A stretch of DNA of 17,961 nt from Aphodousia sp048520025 (GCA_048520025.1 DBFZTP010000020.1:1-17961); one strand, 5' to 3'; positions 1 through 7,754 are shown, numbered from the stretch's first letter. Translations and numbers: made by a program. Notes: generated from the letters alone by a model not told the origin.

Positions 1-10
1 CAAATACGAT

Positions 11-50
11 ACTTAGAGACTACCCAAAAGTACTAAGTTTGTTTTTTTTC
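11..50 (+). terminator. Possible intrinsic terminator of a plus-strand gene left of the window
   Basis: ACTTAG (11-16) and CTAAGT (33-38) form a perfect 6-bp inverted pair. An inner TAC/GTA (21-23, 30-32) extends the stem to 9 bp with a 4-nt bulge on the left arm, around a CCAAAA loop. Eight T residues follow at 42-49. This is the form of a weak, AT-rich rho-independent terminator reading rightward, which would end a gene lying outside the window and converging on gap. The stem is weak and bulged, so the call is tentative. Confidence 0.35.
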
Positions 51-73
51 TGCATAGTTTTACTTACCAAACG

Positions 74-101
74 CAAACAAAAGAGGCCCATAAAGGACCT
101 C
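74..101 (-). terminator. Intrinsic terminator of the tkt-gap operon
   Basis: On the minus strand, 27 nt after the gap stop codon, GAGGTCC (101 to 95) pairs with GGGCCTC (89 to 83) around a TTTAT loop. This is a 7-bp GC-rich stem with one G-T wobble. It is followed directly by TTTTGTTTG. Position, stem and T-tract all fit termination of the tkt-gap transcript. Confidence 0.75.
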
Positions 102-128
102 CTTGTTATCTCTTTTAAAGAAGAGAAA

Positions 129-1154
129 TTAAGCGTTCATCATGGCGCTCATGGTATCCAACATGCGGCAAGAGAAGCCCCATTCGTTGTCATACCAAGC
201 CGTGACCTTGACCATGCGCGTACCGGAGACCTTCGTCAACGTAGCATCGAACACAGAAGAGTGTTCGTCATGGTTAAAGTCGATAGAAACCAACGGCAAA
301 TCGTTGTAACCCAAGATACCTTGGTTTTCCGGCAATTCAGCAGCTGCCTTCATGATAGCGTTAACTTCTTCAACCGTCGTGTCGCGCTTGGCTTCAAACG
401 TCAAGTCAACGAAAGAAACATTGATGGTCGGCACGCGAACGGCAAAACCGTCCAACTTACCATTTAAGTCCGGCAACACCAAACCAACAGCGGCGGCAGC
501 ACCGGTCTTGGTCGGGATCATGGAGTGCGTAGCAGCGCGAGCGCGACGCAAATCCTTGTGATAAACGTCCGTCAACGTTTGGTCGTTCGTGTAAGCGTGA
601 ATCGTGGTCATCAAACCACGTTCAACACCCAAGGACTTGTGCAAAGCGTTCACAACCGGAGCCAAAGCGTTCGTCGTGCAAGAAGCGTTGGAGACAACCG
701 TCATATCGGAAGTTAAAACGTCTTGGTTAACACCATAGACAACCGTAGCGTCAACACCCTTACCCGGAGCAGAGATCAACACCTTCTTAGCACCGGCTTC
801 CAAGTGCATCAAGCACTTTTCCTTCGTACGGAAAGCACCCGTGCATTCCAAAACGATGTCAACACCCAATTCCTTCCAGGGGAGGTTGAGCGGGTTACGG
901 TCGCACAAAACGCGCATACGGTCACCGTCAACAATCAAATACTTTTCCGTTTCGGAAACTTCTTCGATTTGAACGTCAGAGTTGAAACGACCGTGAACGG
1001 TGTCATACTTCAACAAGTGAGCATTGGTCTTGAGATCACCCATGGCATTGATAGCAACGATTTCGATATCGTGCTTCTTGCCGAATTCGTAATGGGCACG
1101 CAAGACGTTACGACCGATACGGCCAAAACCAGTAATAGCAACCTTAATGGTCAT
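129..1154 (-). CDS. gap: Glyceraldehyde-3-phosphate dehydrogenase, type I
   Basis: A 341-residue cytoplasmic glycolytic and gluconeogenic enzyme that converts glyceraldehyde-3-phosphate, phosphate and NAD(P)+ to 1,3-bisphosphoglycerate; family members act as tetramers. The N-terminal Rossmann motif GFGRIGR is at residues 9-15. The active site SNASCTTN (155-162) carries catalytic Cys159, and the general-base His186 lies in HAYTND. The C-terminal WYDNEWGFS signature is present. The start is supported by AAAGGGG about 8 nt upstream. The gene lies 22 nt after tkt and is followed by a terminator, so the two form one operon. One oddity: after the second Rossmann strand the sequence reads AINAMGD, with Ala37 where most bacterial NAD-dependent enzymes have the ribose-binding aspartate (AIND). 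The L187-P188 pair of the Bacillus enzyme corresponds to Val197-Tyr198 here, which I recall as ordinary for betaproteobacteria. Relaxed or NADP-preferring cofactor use is therefore possible. Family assignment is certain. Confidence 0.97.
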   Translation of the reverse strand: MTIKVAITGFGRIGRNVLRAHYEFGKKHDIEIVAINAMGDLKTNAHLLKYDTVHGRFNSDVQIEEVSETEKYLIVDGDRMRVLCDRNPLNLPWKELGVDIVLECTGAFRTKEKCLMHLEAGAKKVLISAPGKGVDATVVYGVNQDVLTSDMTVVSNASCTTNALAPVVNALHKSLGVERGLMTTIHAYTNDQTLTDVYHKDLRRARAATHSMIPTKTGAAAAVGLVLPDLNGKLDGFAVRVPTINVSFVDLTFEAKRDTTVEEVNAIMKAAAELPENQGILGYNDLPLVSIDFNHDEHSSVFDATLTKVSGTRMVKVTAWYDNEWGFSCRMLDTMSAMMNA

Positions 1155-1176
1155 GTCAAAATTCCCCTTTAAAGGA

Positions 1177-3201
1177 TTAACGTTGAATTAAGTTGTGGGC
1201 GGCTTCAACCACACGATCCACAGTGAAACCAAACTTTTCCCAAAGCACGTTAGCAGGTGCAGATTCACCGAACGTATCGATACCGATCACAGCACCACAC
1301 TTAACATACTTGTACCACAAGCCCGTCACACTGGCTTCAATAGCCACCTTCGGAGCCTTGGTTAAGAGTTTATCTTGTTCTTCTTGCGGCAACTTATCAA
1401 ATAAGTCAACGCAGGGCATGGACACAACACGCGTACCGATACCCATTTCTTCCAAACGAGCGCGAGCCTTCACCGCCAACGGCACTTCTGAGCCCGTTGC
1501 CAAAAGCACGCATTCGACCTGATCGGCACCTTTGCCGGATTCAAGTAACACGTAGGCACCTGCCTTCACAGCTTCTTGAGCTTGCTTAGTCACGCAAGCA
1601 GCGTCACGAGCCGTGAATTCAATATTTTGACGAGAGCCGATAATGATAGACGGCGTTTGACGAGATTCAAGAGCGCTTTGCCAAGCAACTAAAGCTTCAA
1701 CCGTATCGCACGGGCGCCAAACGTTCAAATTCGGAATCAAACGCAAGCTCGGGATGTGTTCGATGGATTGGTGCGTCGGGCCGTCTTCGCCCAAACCGAT
1801 AGAGTCGTGCGTGAAGACAAAGATAGAGCGCAACTTCATCAATGCGGCCATACGAATCGCATTGCGGCTGTAGTCAGAGAACGTCAAGAACGTGGCACTA
1901 AACGGAATGAAACCACCGTAGAGCACAACACCATTTTGAATAGCGGACATGCCGAATTCGCGAACACCATAGTTCACGTGGCGACCCAAATAGGTATCCG
2001 GACGCATGGCTTCAACGCCCGTCCAATTCGTCAAGTTCGAACCCGTCAAGTCAGCGGAACCACCCAACAATTCCGGCACGGACGGTGCAAAAGCATTCAA
2101 AGCCTTTTGGCTAGCCTTACGCGTAGCAACCGTTTCTTGAGCTTGGGCAGCGGTGGCAATGGCATTTTGCATCACGGCTTCAAAGTCAGCGGGCAAGTCA
2201 CCGGCCAAACGGCGCTTGAGTTCAGCGTATTCTTGCGGGAAGGCTTCCTTGTACTTAGCCATCTTGGCTTCGTGATCAGCTTGCCATTGAGCACCGGCCT
2301 TGCGAGCATCCATTGCGTCATAGATTTCTTGCGGAATAACGAACGGATCCCACTTCCAACCCAAAGCTTCGCGCGTCAACTTCAATTCTTCGTCACCCAA
2401 AGCTTCGCCGTGAACCTTGCTCGTACCGGCACGGTTAGGAGAACCCTTACCGATCACCGTGCGGGCAATGATTAACGTGGGCTTATCTTCGCTCGTCTTA
2501 GCTTGAGCAATGGCCTTATCCATAGCGTCAATATCGTGACCATCGACTGGACCGATCACATTCCAACCATAAGACTTAAAGCGTTCACCCGTTTCATCAG
2601 AGAACCAGTTGATCACCTTACCGTCAATGGAAATACCGTTGTCGTCATAAATCACGATCAACTTATTCAATTTCCAGGTACCGGCCAAAGAGCACACTTC
2701 GTGGCTAATGCCTTCCATCAAGCAACCGTCACCCAAGAAGCAATACGTGTAGTTATTGACCACGTCTAAACCGGGACGGTTAAATTCAGCTGCCAACATC
2801 TTTTCGGCCAAAGCCATACCAACAGCGTTACCAATGCCTTGACCCAAGGGGCCCGTCGTCGTTTCAACGCCCGGCGTCACATCCACTTCGGGGTGACCCG
2901 GCGTCTTGCTGTGCCATTGACGGAAATTCTTCAAATCATCAATCGATAAGTCGTAACCGGTCAAGTGCAACAATGCGTATTGCAACATGGAACCGTGTCC
3001 GTTACTCAAAATGAAGCGATCGCGACCCAACCAACTCGGATCGGCCGGATTGTGATGCAAGTGACGCGTCCACAAAGCGACGGCAATATCAGCCATCCCC
3101 ATCGGCATACCCGGGTGACCCGACTTCGCCTTTTGAACGCCATCCATCGCCAAAGCACGAATAGCGTTGGCCATTAATTGAGGTGTGACACAGCAGGACA
3201 T
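1177..3201 (-). CDS. tkt: Transketolase
   Basis: A thiamine-diphosphate enzyme of the pentose phosphate pathway that moves two-carbon ketol units between sugar phosphates. From the chosen start it has 674 residues, close to the usual 660-670. The thiamine-diphosphate domain shows SGHPG (27-31), His69, His103, GPLGQG (117-122) and the cofactor/metal motif GDG (157-159) to Asn188. The pyrimidine domain shows SADL (382-385), GVREFGM with catalytic Glu415, THDS (His465) and EDGPTHQ (His477). The C-terminal domain is complete. The frame can be extended 12 codons upstream to a GTG, giving MLFVFLFFGRE, but that stretch has no counterpart in the family and no ribosome site. The ATG at 3201 has a GGTAGAGA element 6-10 nt before it and gives the normal MSCCVTPQLMANAIRAL start. 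It is the first gene of the operon with gap, joining the pentose phosphate shunt to lower glycolysis. Confidence 0.96.
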   Translation of the reverse strand: MSCCVTPQLMANAIRALAMDGVQKAKSGHPGMPMGMADIAVALWTRHLHHNPADPSWLGRDRFILSNGHGSMLQYALLHLTGYDLSIDDLKNFRQWHSKTPGHPEVDVTPGVETTTGPLGQGIGNAVGMALAEKMLAAEFNRPGLDVVNNYTYCFLGDGCLMEGISHEVCSLAGTWKLNKLIVIYDDNGISIDGKVINWFSDETGERFKSYGWNVIGPVDGHDIDAMDKAIAQAKTSEDKPTLIIARTVIGKGSPNRAGTSKVHGEALGDEELKLTREALGWKWDPFVIPQEIYDAMDARKAGAQWQADHEAKMAKYKEAFPQEYAELKRRLAGDLPADFEAVMQNAIATAAQAQETVATRKASQKALNAFAPSVPELLGGSADLTGSNLTNWTGVEAMRPDTYLGRHVNYGVREFGMSAIQNGVVLYGGFIPFSATFLTFSDYSRNAIRMAALMKLRSIFVFTHDSIGLGEDGPTHQSIEHIPSLRLIPNLNVWRPCDTVEALVAWQSALESRQTPSIIIGSRQNIEFTARDAACVTKQAQEAVKAGAYVLLESGKGADQVECVLLATGSEVPLAVKARARLEEMGIGTRVVSMPCVDLFDKLPQEEQDKLLTKAPKVAIEASVTGLWYKYVKCGAVIGIDTFGESAPANVLWEKFGFTVDRVVEAAHNLIQR

Positions 3202-3436
3202 AGATTCTCTACCAAAAAATAAAAAGACAAACAGCACCCTGATCGGGTAATTTCAATCTATTAAATTTTACTTGATTTGTCGGACGTTTTTGCCTTTTTG
3301 CAAACCCGAAAGGCTACATAACTCAACAAATCGCAAAATTCGCAAAAATGAGGGGTTTTTCATCGACATTTTCGATCAAAAATCTTCTCAAAGAAGACTT
3401 TCGCTACAATTTGCATCAGTCTTTGAGGAATTCGTT
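3202..3436. promoter_or_regulatory. Divergent promoter region between tkt and rsmE
   Basis: This 235-nt gap must hold the promoters of both divergent genes. For rsmE, TACAAT at 3405-3410 is a good -10 candidate 27 nt before the ATG, but no recognisable -35 lies at the right distance. A small dyad, TCTTC/GAAGA with a TCAAA loop (3383-3397), sits just upstream of it. On the tkt side the AT-rich stretch around 3255-3272 offers several poor -10 matches. The near-palindrome ACCC-TGATC-GGGT (3236-3248) lies in the presumed tkt leader and could be an operator. The stretch is otherwise featureless. Confidence 0.4.
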
Positions 3437-4156
3437 ATGGCTCCACGCTTTTATGTTGATGACACCTTTAAACCGCAAACAACGTTAACGTTGCCGGAAA
3501 AACCTGCTCACCACGCCTCCCGTGTTTTGCGTATGCGTGAAGGTGATCGTGCCGTTTTATTTGACGGTCGAGGTCACGAAGCCGATGTCATCTTGCATTT
3601 TTTCAGTGATCGCACCGATGCTGAAATCCTCAGTGTGCAAAAAAGTCAAACAGAAAGCCCCATTCAAACCACACTCATTCAGTCGTTGGTCAGCCAAGAA
3701 AAATTGGATTGGATTTTAGAAAAAGCAACTGAGCTTGGTGTCACCGACTTCATTGTGACGCCAGCGGCTCGTTCAGTCACCAAGTTGGATCAAAAGCGCC
3801 TAGAAAAACGCATTGAACAATGGCAAAAGACGGTCGCCTCGGCCTGTGAGCAATGCGGAAGAAGCTTCTTCCCTCGCGTTCAATGGCAACCTAAACTCGA
3901 AACAGCACTTCGCAGTGTTGAGGCCGATCAAAAGGTTATTTTGGCTCCTGGCGCTCAAAAGAAATTAACCTTTACACAATTAAAATCGGTCTGTTTTGCC
4001 GTGGGCCCTGAAGGTGGCTTTAGCGAAGAAGAAATCGCACTTGCTGTGGAATTGGGTTTTGATGCTTGCTTATTGGGACCTCGCGTCCTAAGAACGGAAA
4101 CAGCAGGCTTAACGGCCCTCAGTATTGCGCAATGGGAAAGTGGTGACTTCCATTAG
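3437..4156 (+). CDS. rsmE: 16S rRNA (uracil(1498)-N(3))-methyltransferase RsmE
   Basis: Uses S-adenosylmethionine to methylate N3 of U1498 in 16S rRNA, in the 30S decoding region. The protein has 239 residues, standard for the family. An N-terminal PUA-like RNA-binding domain spans about residues 1-70, with the typical HHASRVLRMREGD segment at 25-37. A SPOUT-class knotted methyltransferase domain follows, with EKATELGV (95-102), ACEQCGRS (136-143), GPEGGFSEEE (190-199) and LGPRVLRTETA (213-223), which form the cofactor site and trefoil knot. The frame is open further upstream to 3272, but the extra 55 residues are low-complexity translation of intergenic DNA. The ATG at 3437 has GAGGAA exactly 6 nt before it and begins at the conserved MAPRFYVDD. 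It is a single-gene unit. Its TAG stop overlaps the stop of convergent mgtE, leaving no room for a dedicated terminator. Confidence 0.96.
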   Translation: MAPRFYVDDTFKPQTTLTLPEKPAHHASRVLRMREGDRAVLFDGRGHEADVILHFFSDRTDAEILSVQKSQTESPIQTTLIQSLVSQEKLDWILEKATELGVTDFIVTPAARSVTKLDQKRLEKRIEQWQKTVASACEQCGRSFFPRVQWQPKLETALRSVEADQKVILAPGAQKKLTFTQLKSVCFAVGPEGGFSEEEIALAVELGFDACLLGPRVLRTETAGLTALSIAQWESGDFH

Positions 4157-5661
4157 AAGAAGAACGTTGCCAAGCCTAAGAAAATCAAGAAACCACCGCT
4201 ATCGGTGATAAAAGTAAGAAGGACGGAGCTGCCAATCGCCGGGTCTCTGTCCAATTTTTTAAGCGTGAGCGGAACAATCAAGCCGACCAATGCACCAACG
4301 AAAATGTTGAGCATCATGGCTAAGAACATCACCAAGCCCAACTTCATGCCATAGACACTATCGGCGTAAAGAAGCCAAGCTAAACCACCGGCAATCAAAC
4401 CCCACAACATCCCGTTAATGATGGCAACCGACAATTCTTTCTTAAAGAGATCAAATTTGTTGGCCGTATTGACTTGCCCCATGGCCAAGGATCGCACCAA
4501 CAAAGTCAGCGTTTGGTTACCCGTATTGCCGGCCATACCGGCCACAATCGGCAAAAGCGTAGCCAAAGCCACAACCTGAGAGATGGTGCCTTCAAATGCG
4601 TTAATTACGCGGGAAGCAAAGAAAGCCGTGCAAAGGTTAACTCCTAACCACACCCAACGGCTCTTAGCGGTCTGCCAAATGCTACCGAACAAGTCTTGTT
4701 CATCGCTCAAACCCACGGCAGCCAATGCATCTTCTTCACTGGACTCACGAATCACGTCCATCACTTCGTCAACCGTCAAACGACCAACCAAGCGACCGGT
4801 TTCATCCACCACCGGAGCACTCACCAGGTCATAACGTTCGAAAGCCTGTGCTGCATCAGTGGCCTCATCCAAAGGATTTAAGGTCAAAACGTCCGTCTGC
4901 ATCAACTCAATCACCGTGCGTTCCGGATCGCTCACAATGATCTTAGAAACCGGCAAAACCCCTTTGAGTTTTTGATGACGGTCGATCACAAAGATCATGT
5001 CGGTGAGTTCTGGCAATTCCTCAAAACTGCGCAAATAACGCAGAACCGTTTCAAGGTTAGCCTCTTCTCGAACGGAGACCACTTCGAAGTCCATACGAGC
5101 ACCCACGCTTTCTTCGGGGTAACTCATAGCCGCACGCAACTGTGCGCGCTCCTTCGTTGTCAAACCTTCTTGAACTTCTGCAACCACATCGGGCGGTAAG
5201 TCTTCCACCAAGTCAGCGATTTCGTCGGTGTCCAACGTTTCCATGGCGTCGACCAACTCGTCGCGATCCATGGCGTCAATCAACGTTTCACGAACCCCTT
5301 CGTTAACCTCGACCAACACTTCCCCGTCTTGATTGGCTTGCACCAATTCCCAAACGATCATACGTTCATCGTTAGGAAGGGCTTCCAAAATGTAGGCAAC
5401 GTCTGCAGGATGAAGAGGTTCTAGAATCTTGGCAATTTCTGCCTTGACTTGAACGGAAAGGCCATTACGAATAATGCTTTCCTGATCCGTGGAAAGGGCA
5501 CCGGTAGCGGTAATTTTGCGACGTTGGTCTTCCGCTTTATCGATGCATTGCTGAATGCGAGCGAGGGCACGACTCGCAAGCTCAGGCTCACGAGCCAAGG
5601 AAGCATCTTCAAAGGATGCTGCCTCCAATCGGTTGTCGGTGTCTCGCATGTCCATAGGCAT
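4153..5661 (-). CDS. mgtE: Magnesium transporter MgtE
   Basis: An inner-membrane Mg2+ channel, 502 residues. Domain order is canonical: a cytosolic MgtE_N helical superhelix (about 75-180) with repeated short acidic helices, two CBS domains (about 190-310), a connecting helix, and five transmembrane helices (about 335-502). The pore signature GNTGNQTLTLLVRSLA is at 378-393. The last helix carries DPAIGSSVLLTFITDSGG, in which Asp487 corresponds to the pore Mg2+-binding aspartate of the family. The N and CBS domains sense cytosolic Mg2+ and close the gate. The first ATG is chosen because GAGGTG lies 5 nt upstream; two further ATGs follow at codons 3 and 5 with poorer spacing. The first ~60 residues are unusually long and polar compared with the Thermus protein. 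It is downstream of rnb but separated by 117 nt holding its own promoter and a terminator hairpin. Confidence 0.96.
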   Translation of the reverse strand: MPMDMRDTDNRLEAASFEDASLAREPELASRALARIQQCIDKAEDQRRKITATGALSTDQESIIRNGLSVQVKAEIAKILEPLHPADVAYILEALPNDERMIVWELVQANQDGEVLVEVNEGVRETLIDAMDRDELVDAMETLDTDEIADLVEDLPPDVVAEVQEGLTTKERAQLRAAMSYPEESVGARMDFEVVSVREEANLETVLRYLRSFEELPELTDMIFVIDRHQKLKGVLPVSKIIVSDPERTVIELMQTDVLTLNPLDEATDAAQAFERYDLVSAPVVDETGRLVGRLTVDEVMDVIRESSEEDALAAVGLSDEQDLFGSIWQTAKSRWVWLGVNLCTAFFASRVINAFEGTISQVVALATLLPIVAGMAGNTGNQTLTLLVRSLAMGQVNTANKFDLFKKELSVAIINGMLWGLIAGGLAWLLYADSVYGMKLGLVMFLAMMLNIFVGALVGLIVPLTLKKLDRDPAIGSSVLLTFITDSGGFLIFLGLATFFF

Positions 5662-5689
5662 CGGCGCACCTCGTCACAAAAAAAGTTCA

Positions 5690-5726
5690 AAAAATCGTCT
5701 CTCGCGAAAGGCTTCTTCCGCGGAGA
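5690..5726 (-). terminator. Strong hairpin plus T-run in front of mgtE (rnb terminator or mgtE attenuator)
   Basis: On the minus strand TCTC-CGCGGAAG (5726 to 5715) pairs with CTTTCGCG-GAGA (5710 to 5698). This is a 12-bp stem with one bulged A (5702) and one G-T wobble, closed by an AAGC tetraloop. CGA and six T residues (5694 to 5689) follow. The form is a textbook rho-independent terminator. It ends 27 nt before the mgtE ATG. It could simply end the mpl-yqiA-marC-rnb transcript. However, the only good promoter for mgtE lies upstream of it, which makes an attenuator in the mgtE leader equally possible. Confidence 0.65.
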
Positions 5727-5732
5727 TATCTC

Positions 5733-5764
5733 TAGGGCCCTAGCATTGTACCACTAGGGCCTTA
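5733..5764 (-). promoter_or_regulatory. Extended -10 promoter for mgtE inside an inverted repeat
   Basis: On the minus strand TGGTACAAT (5753 to 5745) is an extended -10 element (TGn-TACAAT); no clear -35 is present, as is usual for this class. It forms the loop of an imperfect 11-bp inverted repeat (5733-5743 with 5754-5764; core GGCCCTAG/CTAGGGCC is perfect). The right arm lies within the perfect 12-bp palindrome CTAGGGCCCTAG (5732-5743), where transcription would start. The arrangement looks like a repressor-operated promoter, giving a leader of about 75 nt before mgtE. Confidence 0.5.
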
Positions 5765-5778
5765 CGAAGAATGTTACA

Positions 5779-7743
5779 TTAAGCCGTTGGCGTTGATTCT
5801 TGCGTCGATTCTTCGCTTTGAAGCTCTGGCATATCTTCTTCAGCATCTTCGAGCGAGTCTTCGTCCGTTTCGTTCAACACTTCGCGAAGTCTTGCATCAA
5901 GCAACACATCGACGTAGTCAACGCCCAACACATCAAGCAAAATCTTCTGGCCACGAGGCAACTCGGGCAACCCCGGCATACGTTGAGTAAAGGGTAGGCC
6001 TTCGATGCGAATCAACTCACCTTTAACGACAACTGCTTCGATCGTCTTGTAGCCTTCTTGCTCAATCCAGCGCAAACTCCAGAAACGTTCCATCTTACGT
6101 TGGAAGTCAGAGTAAGCACCATAAACCGTGGTGAAATTAGCCACTATCGTAAAGAGATCCGTATCACTGGGACGATAGCAAGCTTCTGTGTCTTGAACTG
6201 CGCTAATTAATTGGCGTTGATTGACCAAGTCCACATAGCGACGCAAAGGAGACGTGCACCATGCGTACTGAGACACGCCAATGCCGTCATGCGGTCCCGG
6301 CGTCGTACTCATCTTGACGCGCCCCATACTTTGAGAGCGATAGATACCCGCAACCCCCATTTCCTCGAGCCAACCACCCCAGACAGTGTTGGCAAAAATC
6401 ATTAATTCACCAACGGCCAAATCCAAGGGAGAACCACGACGACGAGACTTCAAACGGATGGTGGCATTTTCACCTTCTCCATCCAAATCAAAGCTCCATT
6501 CAAGACGTCCGATGATTTCGGGACGACCTCGAACCACTTCTCGATCAGCCAAACACTTCTTAGCAAACTTCCATAACCAAGTAATCTCTTGGGAGAAACT
6601 ATGGTTAACAGTACCGGCCAAGAGTTTTTCTTCAGAGAATTCGTCTTCAATAACGTCATAACGGATGTTTTCTTTAACGCTAATGCGTTCAAGGTGAGTT
6701 TCCGTTGCTTGGACTTCCAGTGACTCTTTGTCCACTAAGGCGTAAAGCGACAAACAGGGAACTTCACGACCCACATCCAAAGAAAAGGACTTAAACCACG
6801 TATCGGGCATCATGGTCGTCTTAATGCCAGGAGCATACACCGTTGACAGGCGAGCACGAGCCACTTGGTCAATGTCAGAGTCTCTTTCAATGCCTAAGCT
6901 TGGAGCCGCAATATGAATCCCAATGCGCACGAGCTTGTCATCAACGTGCTCAACGCTCATTGCGTCGTCAATCTCAGTGGTTGAAGAATCGTCAATGGAA
7001 AACGCTTCAACACTGGCCAACGGCAATTGAGTCCAACTGGCCTCATCGGGTTCGCTTAAATTGGAAGAAAAACCCTTTCCTTTCGGAAAGTACTGTGCAT
7101 AGAAACTATCTACATGCCAACGATAAGCCGTGGGAATTGCTCCCAACTGTATCAATAAGCGCAAAGGCGGTAAGTGCATTTCGCTTGCTGCATCCGATAA
7201 AGCCTTCCAGAGCATGCTGTTTTTATCGGGATTAAGAATAAGCGAAATGGCTTGTGCGGCAATTTCCTTGGGCACAATATGTTCATCAACCATTTGACGA
7301 ACCCAGGCCTTCTTTTGTTCTTCCTGTAAACGCTTTTTCTCTAACGCAGCCAAGGCAACCTTCAAAATATCTTCTGGGGCCTTACGGTAATTGCCTCTGC
7401 CTTTGCGGTGGAAGTAGACGGGATTTTCATGCAAAACCAACAAGGTTGCGACACGTTCAACAACGCTGGCACTTTCGCCAAAATACTCTTTTGCTAAAAC
7501 CTCAAACTGGAATTCGCCTTCGGGGGCCACTTCCCACAAAAATTGCTTATCCACATCCCCCGTAATAGCTTGCGCAGCAGGAATCACTTCGGAGGCTACG
7601 GGTGATTCAAAAGTAAAGAAAGTATGACCTCCTTTGACTTTTGTGCGACGACCGGTCGTTAATTCAACTTGATAGGCATTACCATTTTGAGACAAGATCG
7701 TCCCGGCTTTGAAAGTACCGTCTTCTTCGAAAAAAATATACAT
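5779..7743 (-). CDS. RNase II-family (RNB domain) exoribonuclease
   Basis: A 654-residue protein of the RNase II/R superfamily, which degrades single-stranded RNA processively from the 3' end in the cytoplasm. The RNB catalytic core begins near residue 245 with FSIDDSSTTEIDDAM, holding metal-binding acids at Asp251, Asp259 and Asp260. Tyr303 lies in TVYAPG, and the signature CTSPLRRYVDLVNQRQL is at 496-512, with Arg501/Arg502. At the position of E. coli RNase II Asp207 this protein has Glu257. The first ~240 residues are not a plainly recognisable cold-shock module. The C-terminus after ~545 is a shortened S1-like region followed by a strongly acidic tail (about 613-654). An AGGG element before the ATG overlaps the marC stop (gap 11 nt). 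The size fits RNase II rather than the longer RNase R, but I would not transfer the E. coli name without alignment. It is the last gene of the mpl-yqiA-marC-rnb series. Confidence 0.88.
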   Translation of the reverse strand: MYIFFEEDGTFKAGTILSQNGNAYQVELTTGRRTKVKGGHTFFTFESPVASEVIPAAQAITGDVDKQFLWEVAPEGEFQFEVLAKEYFGESASVVERVATLLVLHENPVYFHRKGRGNYRKAPEDILKVALAALEKKRLQEEQKKAWVRQMVDEHIVPKEIAAQAISLILNPDKNSMLWKALSDAASEMHLPPLRLLIQLGAIPTAYRWHVDSFYAQYFPKGKGFSSNLSEPDEASWTQLPLASVEAFSIDDSSTTEIDDAMSVEHVDDKLVRIGIHIAAPSLGIERDSDIDQVARARLSTVYAPGIKTTMMPDTWFKSFSLDVGREVPCLSLYALVDKESLEVQATETHLERISVKENIRYDVIEDEFSEEKLLAGTVNHSFSQEITWLWKFAKKCLADREVVRGRPEIIGRLEWSFDLDGEGENATIRLKSRRRGSPLDLAVGELMIFANTVWGGWLEEMGVAGIYRSQSMGRVKMSTTPGPHDGIGVSQYAWCTSPLRRYVDLVNQRQLISAVQDTEACYRPSDTDLFTIVANFTTVYGAYSDFQRKMERFWSLRWIEQEGYKTIEAVVVKGELIRIEGLPFTQRMPGLPELPRGQKILLDVLGVDYVDVLLDARLREVLNETDEDSLEDAEEDMPELQSEESTQESTPTA

Positions 7744-7754
7744 GTTTAATAACC

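Noticed and set aside
1756..2475. A 239-codon open frame on the plus strand inside tkt, and similar frames antisense to gap (39-467, 723-1172).
   Set aside because: They lie wholly or mostly opposite certain genes, have no ribosome site or recognisable protein features, and arise from the biased codon use of tkt and gap.
3202..3237. Extension of tkt by 12 codons to a GTG start.
   Set aside because: The extra MLFVFLFFGRE has no family counterpart, the GTG lacks a ribosome site, and the ATG at 3201 has one.
3272..3436. Extension of rsmE by 55 codons upstream.
   Set aside because: The translated stretch is intergenic in character and the ATG at 3437 has an ideal GAGGAA site and the conserved N-terminus.
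5662..5778. M-box or other known Mg2+ riboswitch before mgtE.
   Set aside because: The gap is 117 nt and the inferred leader about 75 nt, too short for an M-box, and I see none of its helices.
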